From Anaerolineales bacterium (GTDB lineage: Bacteria > Chloroflexota > Anaerolineae > Anaerolineales > UBA11579): 64,000 nucleotides of DNA. The DNA lies in contig JAFGDK010000069.1 in NCBI GenBank assembly GCA_016932165.1, positions 1-64,000 of the forward strand, read 5' to 3'. The position numbers and the translations under genes were made by a program. Below the pieces are notes generated by a model that ran no database searches, was not told where the DNA came from, and saw nothing but the letters and a program-made list of their open reading frames with translations. This document shows, piece after piece, positions 16,721 through 27,500 of this stretch. Every line of letters begins with the position of its first letter. Positions within the stretch are counted from its first letter, which is position 1.

Positions 16721-16965
16721 CACTAGATTCCGGCTAAAGTTGAAATCTAGTTGAATTTGAGGTTCTGTTGGGGGATTGCTCTGCGTTAGCAGCTATGCTG
16801 AGTGCGTAATGATATGATTATGTGCGTGGCGTTTCCGAAACCGCCGCAGAGCTTCGACGAAGCGGTTGCTGGTGAACGCCCTTAGTTCAGCTGAAAACTG
16901 AACGTCGACCTCTACCTACCGACCACTGTCTGCTGACTACTAAATCTGATATACTTCCCCCGACT
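16721..16965. other. Structured lepA upstream region
   Basis: No gene is present. A nested set of inverted repeats occupies 16828-16880: outer GGCGTT/AACGCC (16828-16833, 16875-16880) and inner AACCGC/GCGGTT (16839-16844, 16862-16867). It is followed by GTTCAG/CTGAAC (16885-16890, 16898-16903). TATACT (16950-16955) is the likely lepA -10 box, 10 nt before its ATG. If transcription began upstream of the hairpins they would form a leader; from the -10 box they would not be in the lepA mRNA. Confidence 0.4.
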
Positions 16966-18765
16966 ATGTTTGAGCATATACGTAACTTTTGCATCATTGC
17001 GCACATTGACCACGGCAAGTCCACCCTGGCGGACCGGATGATCCAGGTGACCAATACCATCTCTGACCGTGAGATGACCGATCAGGTGCTGGACAGCATG
17101 GATTTGGAGCGCGAGAAGGGCGTTACGATCAAAGCTTCGGCGGTGCGGATGAATTACACCGCTGAAGATGGTAACACCTATCAATTGAACCTGATCGACA
17201 CCCCCGGTCATGTGGACTTTGGCTACGAGGTCAGCCGGGCGTTGAATGCCTGCGAAGGCGCCCTCCTGGTGGTGGATGCCAGCCAGGGCATGGAGGCCCA
17301 AACGATCGCCAACCTGTACCTCGCCCTGGAAGCTGATCTGGAGATCATCCCGGTGATCAACAAGATCGATATGATCTCGGCACAGCCGGACGAGGTGGCT
17401 GAGCAGATTGGCAATCTGATCGGCACCCCAAAAGAGGATATTTTACGTATCTCGGCCAAAGAGGGGCGCAACGTGATCGAGGTGCTCGAGGCAGTCGTCA
17501 AGCACGTGCCGCCGCCCAAAGGCGATCTGGATGCGCCGCCCCGCGCCCTGGTATTTGACTCGCATTACGATTCCTTTAAAGGCGTGGTGGCCTATGTGCG
17601 CATGGTTGACGGTATCCTTCAAAAATCTGATGACCTGCAGATGATCGCCACCGGTGTCGATTTCCGCCCGGTGGAGATCGGCGTGTTTGCCCCGCAATTG
17701 AAGGCCACTGGGGAAATCCGGGCAGGCGAAGTGGGGTACATTGCCACCGGGCTGAAAACCGTTTCCGAGAGCCGGGTGGGAGATACCGTCACGCTCAAAG
17801 CCAAAACCCTCCCGCCGGCCCTGCCGGGTTATAAAGAGGTCAAGCCGATGGTCTTTGCCGGGATCTATCCGGTGGAAGGCGAAGATTACCTGGATCTAAA
17901 AGAAGCGCTGGAGAAACTTCAGTTGAACGATGCCTCTCTGGTATTTGAGGCGGAGACTTCCCAGGCGCTTAATTTCGGCTTCCGCTGCGGGTTTTTAGGC
18001 ATGTTCCATATGGAGATCATCCAGGAACGGCTGGAACGCGAATATGACCTTGATATCATCATCACCGCACCCTCGGTGGAGTATGAGGTGGTGCTCAAAT
18101 CAGGTGAGACTATTCGCGTCGGGTCTCCAGCCGCCCTTCCGGATGAGAACAGCATTGAGGAGATCCGGGAGCCGTGGATGGAGATCCAGGTTTTTACTCC
18201 CACAGAATACTACGGTGCAGTCATGGATATGACCACCAAGCGCCGGGGGGTGTATCTCAGTGAGGAGTATGCTTCCTCAGATCGAGTGCAGCTGAATTTC
18301 GAAATCCCGCTGTCTGAGCTGATTGTCGACTTCTTTGATGTACTCAAGTCCCGCAGCCGGGGATACGCTTCCCTGGATTACCACTTCAAGGAATATCGGG
18401 CTGAAGACCTGACCCGCCTGGAGATATTGGTCAATGGTGAGCCGGTGGATGCCCTGGCTTCGATCGTTCACAAGGAGCATGCCTACCACCGCGGCCAGGC
18501 GCTGATCACCAAACTTAAGGATCTGATCCCGCGCCAGTTGTTCGTCGTCCCGATCCAGGCCAGCGCATCCAACCGGGTGATCTCACGGGCGAATGTGAAA
18601 GCGCTGCGCAAGGATGTACTCGCCAAGTGCTACGGGGGCGATGTTACCCGCAAGCGTAAGTTGTTGGAGAAACAGAAGAAAGGCAAGAAACGGATGAAAA
18701 TGGTTGGCAGTGTGGAGATCCCACAAGAGGCCTTCCTTGCCGTTTTAAAATTGGGTGATGATTAA
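16966..18765 (+). CDS. lepA: Elongation factor 4 (LepA)
   Basis: A ribosome-associated GTPase implicated in 30S biogenesis and in translation under stress. The 599-aa length is canonical. G-domain motifs are [14 protein letters not shown] (P-loop), the switch-I region [24 protein letters not shown] (G3) and NKIDM (G4). EF-G-like domains II, III and V and the LepA-specific C-terminal domain follow, including [12 protein letters not shown] and a Lys-rich end near [11 protein letters not shown]. The ATG lies 10 nt after a TATACT box. Its stop codon overlaps the next gene by 11 nt. Confidence 0.96.
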   Translation: MFEHIRNFCIIAHIDHGKSTLADRMIQVTNTISDREMTDQVLDSMDLEREKGVTIKASAVRMNYTAEDGNTYQLNLIDTPGHVDFGYEVSRALNACEGALLVVDASQGMEAQTIANLYLALEADLEIIPVINKIDMISAQPDEVAEQIGNLIGTPKEDILRISAKEGRNVIEVLEAVVKHVPPPKGDLDAPPRALVFDSHYDSFKGVVAYVRMVDGILQKSDDLQMIATGVDFRPVEIGVFAPQLKATGEIRAGEVGYIATGLKTVSESRVGDTVTLKAKTLPPALPGYKEVKPMVFAGIYPVEGEDYLDLKEALEKLQLNDASLVFEAETSQALNFGFRCGFLGMFHMEIIQERLEREYDLDIIITAPSVEYEVVLKSGETIRVGSPAALPDENSIEEIREPWMEIQVFTPTEYYGAVMDMTTKRRGVYLSEEYASSDRVQLNFEIPLSELIVDFFDVLKSRSRGYASLDYHFKEYRAEDLTRLEILVNGEPVDALASIVHKEHAYHRGQALITKLKDLIPRQLFVVPIQASASNRVISRANVKALRKDVLAKCYGGDVTRKRKLLEKQKKGKKRMKMVGSVEIPQEAFLAVLKLGDD

Positions 18766-19777
18766 ATCTGGTAAAGGGGAGAAAGAGCAGGCTAACACCA
18801 TCCGCAAGATGCTGCCAGGGATTTTGGTCAGCGCATTGTGTGTGGCTGTGCTGATTTGGCAGATTGATCTTCAATCTACAGCAGAGGCTTTTGCACAGGT
18901 GCAAATCTGGCGGCTGATCGCTGGATTTGTGGTGCTGGTGCTGGCGTTAGCCGCCCGGGCAATTGGCTGGCGTGTTTTGATGCGCGAGCAGGTTTCATGG
19001 TCTGATTCATTCTCGGCAATCGGGATTGGCTATTTATTCAACCAGATTTTGCCTTTCAGGTTAGGCGAGGTGGCCCGATCGCTGGTGATCGGTCTGCGCA
19101 CACCGCTTTCCTTTTGGGAAGCTTTCCCCACTGTGGTGGTGGAACGCATCTTCGACCTGGCTTTCCTGGCGATGCTGCTTCTGGGAACACTTCCATTTGT
19201 TGCTGGGGTGGGATGGGCAGGGACTGCCGCTTTTGTATCCATCGCCCTGGTCTTGGGTGGATTTGGCGTTTTGTATGCCATCGTCCTCAATCCGGGAAAG
19301 GTGCAGGGATTATTTGCGAGTCTCTCAGACCGCTGGCCAAAAGTGAGAGAATCTGGGCAAGAGAAGATCGACCTTCTGCTGCGGGGCCTGTCGGTGCTCC
19401 GGCGGCCGGGGCGCTTTATTGCCGTCCTGGGCTGGATTGGCGCTACCTGGGGGCTGACTTTGGGGTGGAACGGGGTAGTGCTGCCTGACTTTTACCCCAA
19501 TCCAGGTGTCCTCGAACTTGGGTTTATTGTCGGGATTGCTGCGGTTGGGGTGGCGGCCCCCTCAACTCCGGGCAATCTGGGCGTGTATGAAGCCGCTATT
19601 TGGAGCGCATTTTTAGCACTGTCTGCCAACCCGGCCCAGGGTCTGGCTTTTGCCCTGGCGACCCATGGGATTTATATCCTGGCGATCCTCGTACTTGGGG
19701 TGATCGGTTTGCTGCGTACCAAGATTTCTCTGCGGGAGATTTACGGCGCGGCCCGAAATCGTCAGACCCAGGTCTGA
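18755..19777 (+). CDS. UPF0104 / lysylphosphatidylglycerol-synthase-type membrane protein
   Basis: A 340-aa polytopic protein of the LPG synthetase transmembrane (AglD/UPF0104) family. It shows the typical N-terminal helix ending before [10 protein letters not shown], the [19 protein letters not shown] motif, and a C-terminal [20 protein letters not shown] motif. Family members act in phospholipid flipping or as polyprenyl-linked glycosyl-transfer helpers (for example archaeal AglD); most bacterial ones are uncharacterised. It lacks the C-terminal acyl/lysyl-transfer domain of MprF. The start overlaps the end of lepA, and a GT4 gene follows 22 nt later, pointing to a role in envelope glycan or lipid assembly. 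Confidence 0.85.
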   Translation: MMIKSGKGEKEQANTIRKMLPGILVSALCVAVLIWQIDLQSTAEAFAQVQIWRLIAGFVVLVLALAARAIGWRVLMREQVSWSDSFSAIGIGYLFNQILPFRLGEVARSLVIGLRTPLSFWEAFPTVVVERIFDLAFLAMLLLGTLPFVAGVGWAGTAAFVSIALVLGGFGVLYAIVLNPGKVQGLFASLSDRWPKVRESGQEKIDLLLRGLSVLRRPGRFIAVLGWIGATWGLTLGWNGVVLPDFYPNPGVLELGFIVGIAAVGVAAPSTPGNLGVYEAAIWSAFLALSANPAQGLAFALATHGIYILAILVLGVIGLLRTKISLREIYGAARNRQTQV

Positions 19778-19799
19778 TAGATACGGAAGAAAATTAGTT

Positions 19800-20954
19800 A
19801 TGCGGATTTTGATTGCTCTGACCTATTACCGCCCTCATTATTCAGGGCTGACGATTTATTCTGAACGGCTGGCGCGGGCCCTGGCTGCCCGCGGTCATCA
19901 GGTGACGGTATTGACATCCCGGTTTGATACCAGTTATCCGCAGGAGGAGATTGTACATGGAGTGCGGGTGGTACGGTTGCCGGTGATGATGCGGATCAGC
20001 AAGGGGGTGATCATGCCCTCGATGCCCTTGCGGGCCTGGCAGGAGATTAGAAATGCTGATGTGGTCAATCTGCATGTGCCCCAGTTTGATGCCGCTCCGA
20101 TTGCCACACTGGCGCGCCTGATGGGCCGCCCGGTGGTGATGACCTATCAGTGTGATCTGGAACTCCCCTCCGGCTTGATTAACCGGGTGGCGAATCTGGC
20201 CTCAGACGTGGTGAACGAAGTGACTGCCAGAATGGCAAATGTGATAGTGACTACCTCGCAGGATTATGCCGATCACAGCCGTTTTTTGATGCGTTATGCC
20301 AGCAAGATTTGGCCGATCTCACCGCCGGTCGTGCTGCAAGAGGTAGCCCCTGGTTTTATCGCCCAGGTGCGGGAAAAGTATCAGATCAAACCTGGCGAGA
20401 AGATTATTGGGATGGTTGCCCGGCTGGCGGCCGAAAAAGGGGTCGAATATCTGGTACGGGCGCTGCCGGAAGTATTGGCAACCCATCCGGAGGCGCGGGT
20501 GCTGTATGCTGGTCAGCATCAGAATGTGATGGGTGAGGAGGCCTATGCCGAGATGCTGGCTCCTCTGATCGCTGACCTGGGTGACCGCTGGCAGTTTTTG
20601 GGGATTATCCCCGATGATGAGCTGGCGGCTCTCTTCCATCTGTGTGATGTGGTTGTGCTGCCCAGCACCAACAGCACGGAGGCCTTCGGGATGGTGCAGG
20701 TGGAGGCGATGATCTGTGGGACCCCGGTGGTGGCCAGTGATATGCCCGGAGTGCGCCAACCGGTGATCCAGACAGGTATGGGAAAATTGTTTGTTCTCAA
20801 GGATGCCGCTTCCCTTGCTGAATCTCTGAGCGAGGTGCTGGAAAAACCAGGTCAATTTCAAGGGGACGTGCTGGAGATTTCCCGGCAATATGCCCCAGAT
20901 TCCACTGCAGCTGAATATGAAAAGGTCTTTCAATCCCTGGTGAGGAAAAACTGA
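19800..20954 (+). CDS. Glycosyltransferase family 4 protein
   Basis: A GT-B fold retaining glycosyltransferase of 384 residues. The N-terminal acceptor domain begins with ALTYYRPHYSGLTIYSERLA and ends near residue 190. The C-terminal donor domain has GMVARLAAEKGVEYLVRALP, the E-x7-E-type segment TEAFGMVQVEAMICGTPVVA and DMPGVRQ. These are hallmarks of the GT4 family (PimA/WbuB-like). The sugar donor and lipid acceptor cannot be read from sequence. Its TGA shares one base with the ATG of the Nudix-methyltransferase gene, indicating tight cotranslation in the glycan operon. Confidence 0.92.
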   Translation: MRILIALTYYRPHYSGLTIYSERLARALAARGHQVTVLTSRFDTSYPQEEIVHGVRVVRLPVMMRISKGVIMPSMPLRAWQEIRNADVVNLHVPQFDAAPIATLARLMGRPVVMTYQCDLELPSGLINRVANLASDVVNEVTARMANVIVTTSQDYADHSRFLMRYASKIWPISPPVVLQEVAPGFIAQVREKYQIKPGEKIIGMVARLAAEKGVEYLVRALPEVLATHPEARVLYAGQHQNVMGEEAYAEMLAPLIADLGDRWQFLGIIPDDELAALFHLCDVVVLPSTNSTEAFGMVQVEAMICGTPVVASDMPGVRQPVIQTGMGKLFVLKDAASLAESLSEVLEKPGQFQGDVLEISRQYAPDSTAAEYEKVFQSLVRKN

Positions 20955-22210
20955 TGCTGCTGAATATGGTCTGCCTGCCAGTGAAAAAGCAGGACGGGAT
21001 CATCACCGAGGTGCTGTTGGCGCGCAAAAAGATCGGGTTCGGGGCTGGCAAGATCGTCGGGGTGGGAGGCACGGTGGAACCCGGCGAAACCTTGTTCCAA
21101 ACTGTGGTGCGCGAGGTGAATGAAGAGATCAGCCTCCAAATCAAAGAGGGGGATCTGGAGCGAGCAGCCAAGATCACCTTTACCTTCCCTTCCAAGCCTG
21201 AGTGGGACAGGCTGGTTTACGTTTATCTGGTGGAGGATTGGGTGGGAATCCCGCAATCGAGCAATGAGGTCGATCCATTCTGGGTGCCGGTGGAAGAAAT
21301 CCCATATCATCAGATGTGGGCCGACAGCGCTGAATGGCTACCGGTGGTGCTTTCAGGGCGGCGGATTGTGGCCCGATTTTCATTTGAAGATGACAACGAG
21401 AGCCTGGCCTTTCAGGAAATCGATGAGGACAAAGATTTTCTTTGGCCGCAGATCAAAAGCCTGCCCTGGTTCCGGGCGCTGCTGCGCTCGGTGGAGGCCA
21501 GCTACTACCAGGACCTTGATTTCCCGGAACCCGTTCTGGATCTGGGCAGTGGAGACGGCCATTTTGCCGATGCGGCCTTTGATTTTACGATCAATGTAGG
21601 CCTGGATCCATGGTGGGGGCCGCTGGCAGCGTCTAAAAAATATCCGCATGCCTACGGCGGCCGGGTGCAGGCAGATGGCGCGGAGATGCCCTTCCCGGAT
21701 GGATATTTTGCCAGCGCGTTGAGCAATTCGGTGCTTGAGCATATTCCTCACCTGGATGAAGTGCTCGCTGAGACTGCCAGAGTCCTTAAGACTGGCGCTC
21801 CGTTTGTGTTTTGCTGCCCGAACCCGGGCCATTTCTCCGAACTATCCATATCCGGGGGGTTGCAAAAACTGGGCTTGAAAAAACTGGCAGACTGGTATCA
21901 GGAATGGTTTCGGCGCATCTCCCGTACCGAACACGCTGACCGGCCGGAGGTATGGGAAACGCGGCTCGAGAAATCTGGCTTTACCCTGGACCGCTGGTGG
22001 CATTATTTCCCGCCGGAATCGATGCGCGTGCTGGAATGGGGGCATTACCTCGGCGCGCCAAGTTTGCTGCCAAAATGGCTGCTGGGCCGCTGGCTGATTT
22101 CGGGGTCAGACTGGAATCTGGCTCTGATCGAGAAAGTCCTCCGCCCCTTTGCTCAGACTGAGCCGCACCCCCTGGGGACCTATACGTTTTACATTGCCAG
22201 AAGGAAGTAA
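20954..22210 (+). CDS. Fusion protein: MTH1-like Nudix hydrolase + SAM-dependent methyltransferase
   Basis: A 418-aa two-domain protein. Residues about 1-165 are a Nudix domain with a full box, G-TVEPG-E-TLFQTVV-REVNEEISL (only the late Gly is Ser). ARKKIGFGAGKIVGVGG just before it closely resembles human MTH1, an 8-oxo-dGTP hydrolase. Residues about 175-418 are a class I methyltransferase with PVLDLGSGDGHFAD (SAM motif I), DGAEMPFPDGYFASALS and NSVLEHIPHLDEVLAETARV (methyltransferase type 11). The linker shows no frameshift and codon use is even, so the fusion looks genuine. It sits between a GT4 and a GT39 gene. The methyl acceptor may be a glycan or polyprenyl intermediate, but that is inference. 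Confidence 0.9.
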   Translation: MLLNMVCLPVKKQDGIITEVLLARKKIGFGAGKIVGVGGTVEPGETLFQTVVREVNEEISLQIKEGDLERAAKITFTFPSKPEWDRLVYVYLVEDWVGIPQSSNEVDPFWVPVEEIPYHQMWADSAEWLPVVLSGRRIVARFSFEDDNESLAFQEIDEDKDFLWPQIKSLPWFRALLRSVEASYYQDLDFPEPVLDLGSGDGHFADAAFDFTINVGLDPWWGPLAASKKYPHAYGGRVQADGAEMPFPDGYFASALSNSVLEHIPHLDEVLAETARVLKTGAPFVFCCPNPGHFSELSISGGLQKLGLKKLADWYQEWFRRISRTEHADRPEVWETRLEKSGFTLDRWWHYFPPESMRVLEWGHYLGAPSLLPKWLLGRWLISGSDWNLALIEKVLRPFAQTEPHPLGTYTFYIARRK

Positions 22211-22388
22211 TAACCCCTCCTATGCTCCTCTTGAATATCTCCATGTGCCGCCATGGTTTATTGAACTATAGGATGAAATCCCCGCCCTCTGCGCATGTAC
22301 ACAATCTCTCCCCGCGTGTATACTGGTATCTGAAATTTGTAAATTAAACTCAGGCTGTGATATAGCCGCGCCTGGGTACCGAGATGTT

Positions 22389-24566
22389 ATGGCCGATTTT
22401 GATAAAGATTCTCCCGAACTCCAGGAACCCTCTGTTTTGGATTATGTGCGTGCCCGGCTGATGCCCTGGCGCGGCCCTGCACCTGAGATTCCTGCGGAGC
22501 TTTCTTCAGGTGTGGTGCCGGCAGTGGAAGAAGAGGAAATCAGCAAGGGTGTGATAAGGTCCTGCATGGGTCTCTCAGAAGGGCTGCCGGTCAGGTCTCT
22601 TGGTGCGCTGGGATTAGCGCTGTTGGGCCAGTTCCTGTTAATGCCCTCTCTGCGCCAGCCATTGGCAGGGGGATTTTTCTTCGCACTTGCGGTGGGACTG
22701 CTGGTGTGGGCAGCCTCATCCGGCGAGTTGGTCCTGGCCGAACCAGCCGGCGATCAAGAATCAGAGGACGCCTTTGAAGTCCGTTTGCGCCCATTGGCGG
22801 CTGGGGTCTTGTTGCTGCTGGTGGCCTTTTTTGCCTTCTCCCGGAACCCGCAGAGCGGTGAATTCCTCTACACTGGTCTGAACCTTTTACTTTGGCTGGT
22901 TGGAATCGGTTTGGTATTGTACGCTTTGTGGCTGCCCCGCCTGAGTCCGGCTGAGCTGTTGGGGAGGATTAGAACTTTCCTCCAGCGGGAGGATTGGGAG
23001 ATCAGGTTTTCCCGGCACGCCGGATTGGTGCTGCTGGCATTTATTACGGCAGTTTTCTTCCGCGTTTTCAGGGTGGGAGAAGTGGTGCCGGAGATGTTCT
23101 CCGACCACGCTGAAAAGCTGCTGGATGTCTACGATGTACTAGAGGGGCATACCAAAATCTTCTTTGAACGCAATACCGGGCGTGAGGGGTTGCAGTTTCA
23201 TCTAATTGCCTGGACGATCCGGTTGTTCGGCACTGGAATCTCGTTTTTGAGCATGAAGATCGGCACGATCTTCTTCGGAATTTTCATGCTGCCGTATATG
23301 TATTTGCTGGGCAGGGAGTTAGGCAATAAAAACGTTGGTCTGCTGGCCATGCTGCTGACCGGGGTGTCCTATTGGCCGAATATCCTGGCCAGGGTGGCGC
23401 TGCGTTTTATCCTCTATCCGGCTTTTGCTGCCCCCACTATTTATTATCTGGTGCGCGGCCTGCGCACCGGCAAGCGGCATTACTTCATCCTCAGCGGGAT
23501 GTTCCTCGGCATCGGCTTACATGGATACAGCCCATTCCGGGCCGTGCCGGTGCTGGTAGTGGTCGTGTTTGTGTTGTACTGGCTCCAGCGGCGAGAGAGG
23601 GCGCGCTTTGACCGGGCTTTTGTCTGGCTGGGGATCGTGGCTTTTGTTTCCCTGACCGTTTTCCTGCCTTTACTGCGGGTCTGGGTTCAGGCGCCGGAAA
23701 TCTTTAACCAGCGCATGGCCTCGCGCCTGACAGCTGTTGAAGCCGGCGATCAGATGGCGCAAGGATGGTCGCTGGCCGGCGTTTTCTTAAAAAATGTGTG
23801 GGACGGCCTCTTGATGTTTAACTGGGACAGCGGCGATATCTGGGTGAATACGATTGTGCAGGCCCCCAGCCTGGAGATCGTCTCCGGCGCGGCGCTGATT
23901 TTGGGTGTTGCCCTGGTGGTTGGGCGGTACGTTCGCCAAGGGCGCTGGGAAGATGGGCTGCTTCTGTGGGGCATCCCGATCCTGATGCTGCCTTCAACCC
24001 TTTCCCTTGCTTATCCGCATGAGAACCCGGCACCCAACCGGGCGGGCGGGGCTGCGGTGGTGGTCTTCATCCTGGCGGCGATGGGGATTGAAGCCGTCCT
24101 GCGGGCCGTGCGCCAACGGGTGGGGGGAAAATTCGGGTTCAGGCTGGCAACAGTGCTGGGTATTGGGCTGGTCCTGATCGCCATTGGGCAGAACTACCTT
24201 CTGACCTTCAATACTTTTCCTTCCCATTATGTCCCCAACGCTAAAAACACTTCTGAATTGGGTGAAGTGATTGCCCAATTTACCGGTACCGTTGGGTCGC
24301 CCGACCAGGCCTGGGTGGTGGCCTTCCCGCATTGGGTCGATACCCGCTTGGTGGGGATCAATGCCGGGTTCCCGACCAGGGATTTTGCGATCTGGGAAGA
24401 AGATTTGGAAGAAACTTTGCTGGTAGAATCTCCAAAGCTGTTCCTGGTTAAGCTGGATGACCAGACCGGGCTGGAGAAACTGCAAGTCTTGTACCCTGAA
24501 GGGTCATTTGCTTTGTACCCAGCCAGGACTCCGGAGCAAAGTTTCATCATCTATTCAATTCCCTGA
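22389..24566 (+). CDS. GT39-type integral membrane glycosyltransferase
   Basis: A 725-aa GT-C fold glycosyltransferase of the dolichyl-phosphate-mannose protein mannosyltransferase (PMT_2) type, presumed to use a polyprenyl-phosphate sugar on the outer face of the membrane. An N-terminal cytosolic tail (about 1-75) precedes many helices. The first external loop carries the acidic site EMFSDHAEKLLDVYDVL and FERNTGREGLQFHL. The YWPNILARVALRFILYPAF segment is typical of the C-loop region. The C-terminal soluble part (about 600-725) is short. It is the first of three GT39-related proteins here. ATG at 22389 follows GAGATGTT with only a weak Shine-Dalgarno. Confidence 0.82.
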   Translation: MADFDKDSPELQEPSVLDYVRARLMPWRGPAPEIPAELSSGVVPAVEEEEISKGVIRSCMGLSEGLPVRSLGALGLALLGQFLLMPSLRQPLAGGFFFALAVGLLVWAASSGELVLAEPAGDQESEDAFEVRLRPLAAGVLLLLVAFFAFSRNPQSGEFLYTGLNLLLWLVGIGLVLYALWLPRLSPAELLGRIRTFLQREDWEIRFSRHAGLVLLAFITAVFFRVFRVGEVVPEMFSDHAEKLLDVYDVLEGHTKIFFERNTGREGLQFHLIAWTIRLFGTGISFLSMKIGTIFFGIFMLPYMYLLGRELGNKNVGLLAMLLTGVSYWPNILARVALRFILYPAFAAPTIYYLVRGLRTGKRHYFILSGMFLGIGLHGYSPFRAVPVLVVVVFVLYWLQRRERARFDRAFVWLGIVAFVSLTVFLPLLRVWVQAPEIFNQRMASRLTAVEAGDQMAQGWSLAGVFLKNVWDGLLMFNWDSGDIWVNTIVQAPSLEIVSGAALILGVALVVGRYVRQGRWEDGLLLWGIPILMLPSTLSLAYPHENPAPNRAGGAAVVVFILAAMGIEAVLRAVRQRVGGKFGFRLATVLGIGLVLIAIGQNYLLTFNTFPSHYVPNAKNTSELGEVIAQFTGTVGSPDQAWVVAFPHWVDTRLVGINAGFPTRDFAIWEEDLEETLLVESPKLFLVKLDDQTGLEKLQVLYPEGSFALYPARTPEQSFIIYSIP

Positions 24567-24581
24567 CAAGAGCGAACATTT

Positions 24582-27500
24582 ATGAGTGATCAAGAATCAA
24601 CATTGAAACTAGCCAACTCACCTGCCAGGGCTGCGACAAGAATATCTTCCCGCCGGGACCTGATCTATGATGTGGTCATGCTCCTGCTGCTGGTGGCCGG
24701 GGCGGTGCTGCGGCTCTCGGGGATTGACTGGGCTTCGGAAAATTACCTGCATCCCGATGAGCGCCATCTGGTCAATGTGGAAACCGCCCTCTCAACCGTG
24801 AAGACCTTCGGCGAGTATTGGGACACTGCCAATTCAACCCTGAACCCTCATAACGTGGGATACAACTTCTTTGTCTATGGGACCCTGCCGATCTTCCTGG
24901 TCCGTTATGTTTCGGAGTGGTTAGGGCAGATCGGTTATTCGGAGATGATGATCATCGGGCGGCAGCTTTCGGCGATTGCCGACCTGTTTGTCGTGCTGCT
25001 GGTTTACCTGACTGCCTCGCGCGCCTTTGACCGCCGGGTAGGGCTGGCGGCGGGTGCTTTCAGCACTTTCACTGTGCTGCAGATCCAGATTTCTCATTTC
25101 TTTGCTGTCGATACTTACCTGACCTTGTTCAGTATGTTGGCGGTGTATTTGGCTGTTCGGCTGGCAACCGAAGAGAACCCGGACCGGGGACCGGTATTCA
25201 AACCCTGGTTGTTTGTTCTTTTTGGGATAGCCCTGGGGATGGCGGTCGCCTCAAAAATCAACACGGTGCCGGTTGCGCTCGTGCTCCCGCTGGCAGTCTG
25301 GGTGCGGATCTCGAGGCTGGACCGGGGCGAACAGTTTGACGCGGCCTGGCATGCGTCTGGATACCTGATCGTGGCGGCGTTGGTCAGCCTGGTAACCTTC
25401 CGCATTTTCCAGCCGTATGCCTTCAGCGGCCCCGGTTTCTTGGGTGTCATCCCGAACCCCAAATGGGTGGATAATATCAGGGAGCTGATGCGCCAGACCA
25501 ACGGCGATTTTGACTGGCCGCCGTCTATCCAGTGGGCCCGGCGCCCGTTGTGGTTTTCGTTTCAGAATATGGTCTTGTGGGGCATGGGTGTCCCGATGTC
25601 TGTGATGGCTTGGGGCGGGTTCCTGGTTGCCGGCTGGCAGATGTTAAAAGGGCGGTGGCGACAATTTTTGGTGATGTGGGTTTGGACGGCGTTTTATTTC
25701 GGATGGCAGTCAATGGCCTTCAACCCAACGATGCGCTACCAGATTCTGGTGTACCCGGTGCTGGCAATCTTTGCCGGCTGGGCAGTGGTGAGTCTGTGCG
25801 ATTGGGCTGGTAAAGCGGCCAGGGCAAAACGAATCTGGCAGATTGGCGCGGCGGTGGTTGGAGTGGGCTCAATATTGCTGACTGCCTGGTGGGCGGTGGC
25901 TTTTGCCGGGATTTACACTCGCCCGATCACCCGGGTGGCAGCTTCGGACTGGATCTTCCACAATGTGCCTGGCCCGTTGAATTTGCAGATCGAAACCGAA
26001 GAAGGGGTCTATTCTCAGCCCCTGCCGCTGCCGTACGGGCAAATTATTGCCTACCAGACCGCTTATACCACCAGTTTTATGCCAAAACAGAACGGGTTGC
26101 TGCGCCAGGTGGCGTATAAGGATGTCTTCACTGGCGGCGGAGAGCAGGTGGTGGCAGTGACTTTATCTGAGGCTGGAGGTGTTGGTCTGCCGGTTTATGC
26201 CCAGAGCCAGCAGGCGGCATTTGATACTCCTGACGGGCTGCTGGAACTGGCTTTCATTGACGAGAATAAAGCCATCCTGCCGGGAGACCGGTATTATGTC
26301 CTCGAAATCGGTTTGTTCTCAGGCGATACGCCGGTAAGATTGGAAACAGGCAGTCTCCGGCTGGAAGGCGTCTCGGGGACGATGCGCCTGCCGTTGACGC
26401 AGGAGCCGGTTGAATTGCAGGCGGGGGGCAATGTGCATTCATATTCCTTCACTACGGTGGAGACCGTCTCTCTTTTGGATGTGAGCCTCACCCTGACTCA
26501 GGGAGAATCAAGTCTGCCTGATGAGCAGGTTTTCCGCATTTTGTTGGATACCGATCCAGAGTTTTCCCGCCCGACGGTCTCCGCGCCAGTGGCAATCTCC
26601 GGGCTGGCAGACGGCGTCAGCCGTGAGGGCGGTATTTTTGAATTGGAGGATTCCCTACTGCTGGAGTCGGGAACCCTCTACCATTTGCGGATTGAGAATC
26701 TCACCGAAGGCGGTTCGGCCACTTTCCAGGGGGCAACCCTAGCAAATGAAGGTTCATGGGATGATGGTTTGCCGATGCCCACCGGTGGGTATAACGGCTA
26801 CGGCGGCATTTACCCGCCCGATATGGGCTTTGATATGTACAATGACGCCAACCCGGATAAGCTGGCACGCTTCCTTTATCTGTTGGAGACCTCCGAATAC
26901 CTGACGATCTCCTCCAGCCGGCAGTGGGCCAGCACCACCCGCATCCCGGAACGCTATCCGCTGAATGTGGTCTATTACCGAAATCTGCTGGGCTGCCCGG
27001 AGGAGCGCACGATTGAATGGTGCTATAACGTGGCTGAACCGGGGATGTTTGAGGGCAACCTGGGCTTTGAATTGATCCGGACCTTCCAGTCTGATCCGGA
27101 ATTTGCGGGGCTGCGGATCAACGACCAGTTTGCTGAGGAGGCTTTCACTGTTTACGACCACCCCAAGGTGTTTGTCTTCAAGAAGCAGGCCGGCTATGAC
27201 CATGCAGCCGTAACGGAGATTTTAAGCCAGGTAGATTTTGATAACGTCATCCGGCTGACGCCCAAGCAGGCAGGCGAATTTAAATCGCTGCTGCTATCAG
27301 AGCCGGCGCGTGCCCGGCAGCGCGAGGCTGGCACCTGGTCTGAGTTGTTTGATTCCGATGCCTGGTACAACCGTTCCGGGATAGGGGCGGTGGCGCTCTG
27401 GTATCTGGCGCTGACTGTGTTGGGTTGGGCGGTCTTCCCGCTGGTGCGAAAAGCGCTCCCGGGACTGCCGGATAACGGTTACCCGCTGGTGCGCACTGCC

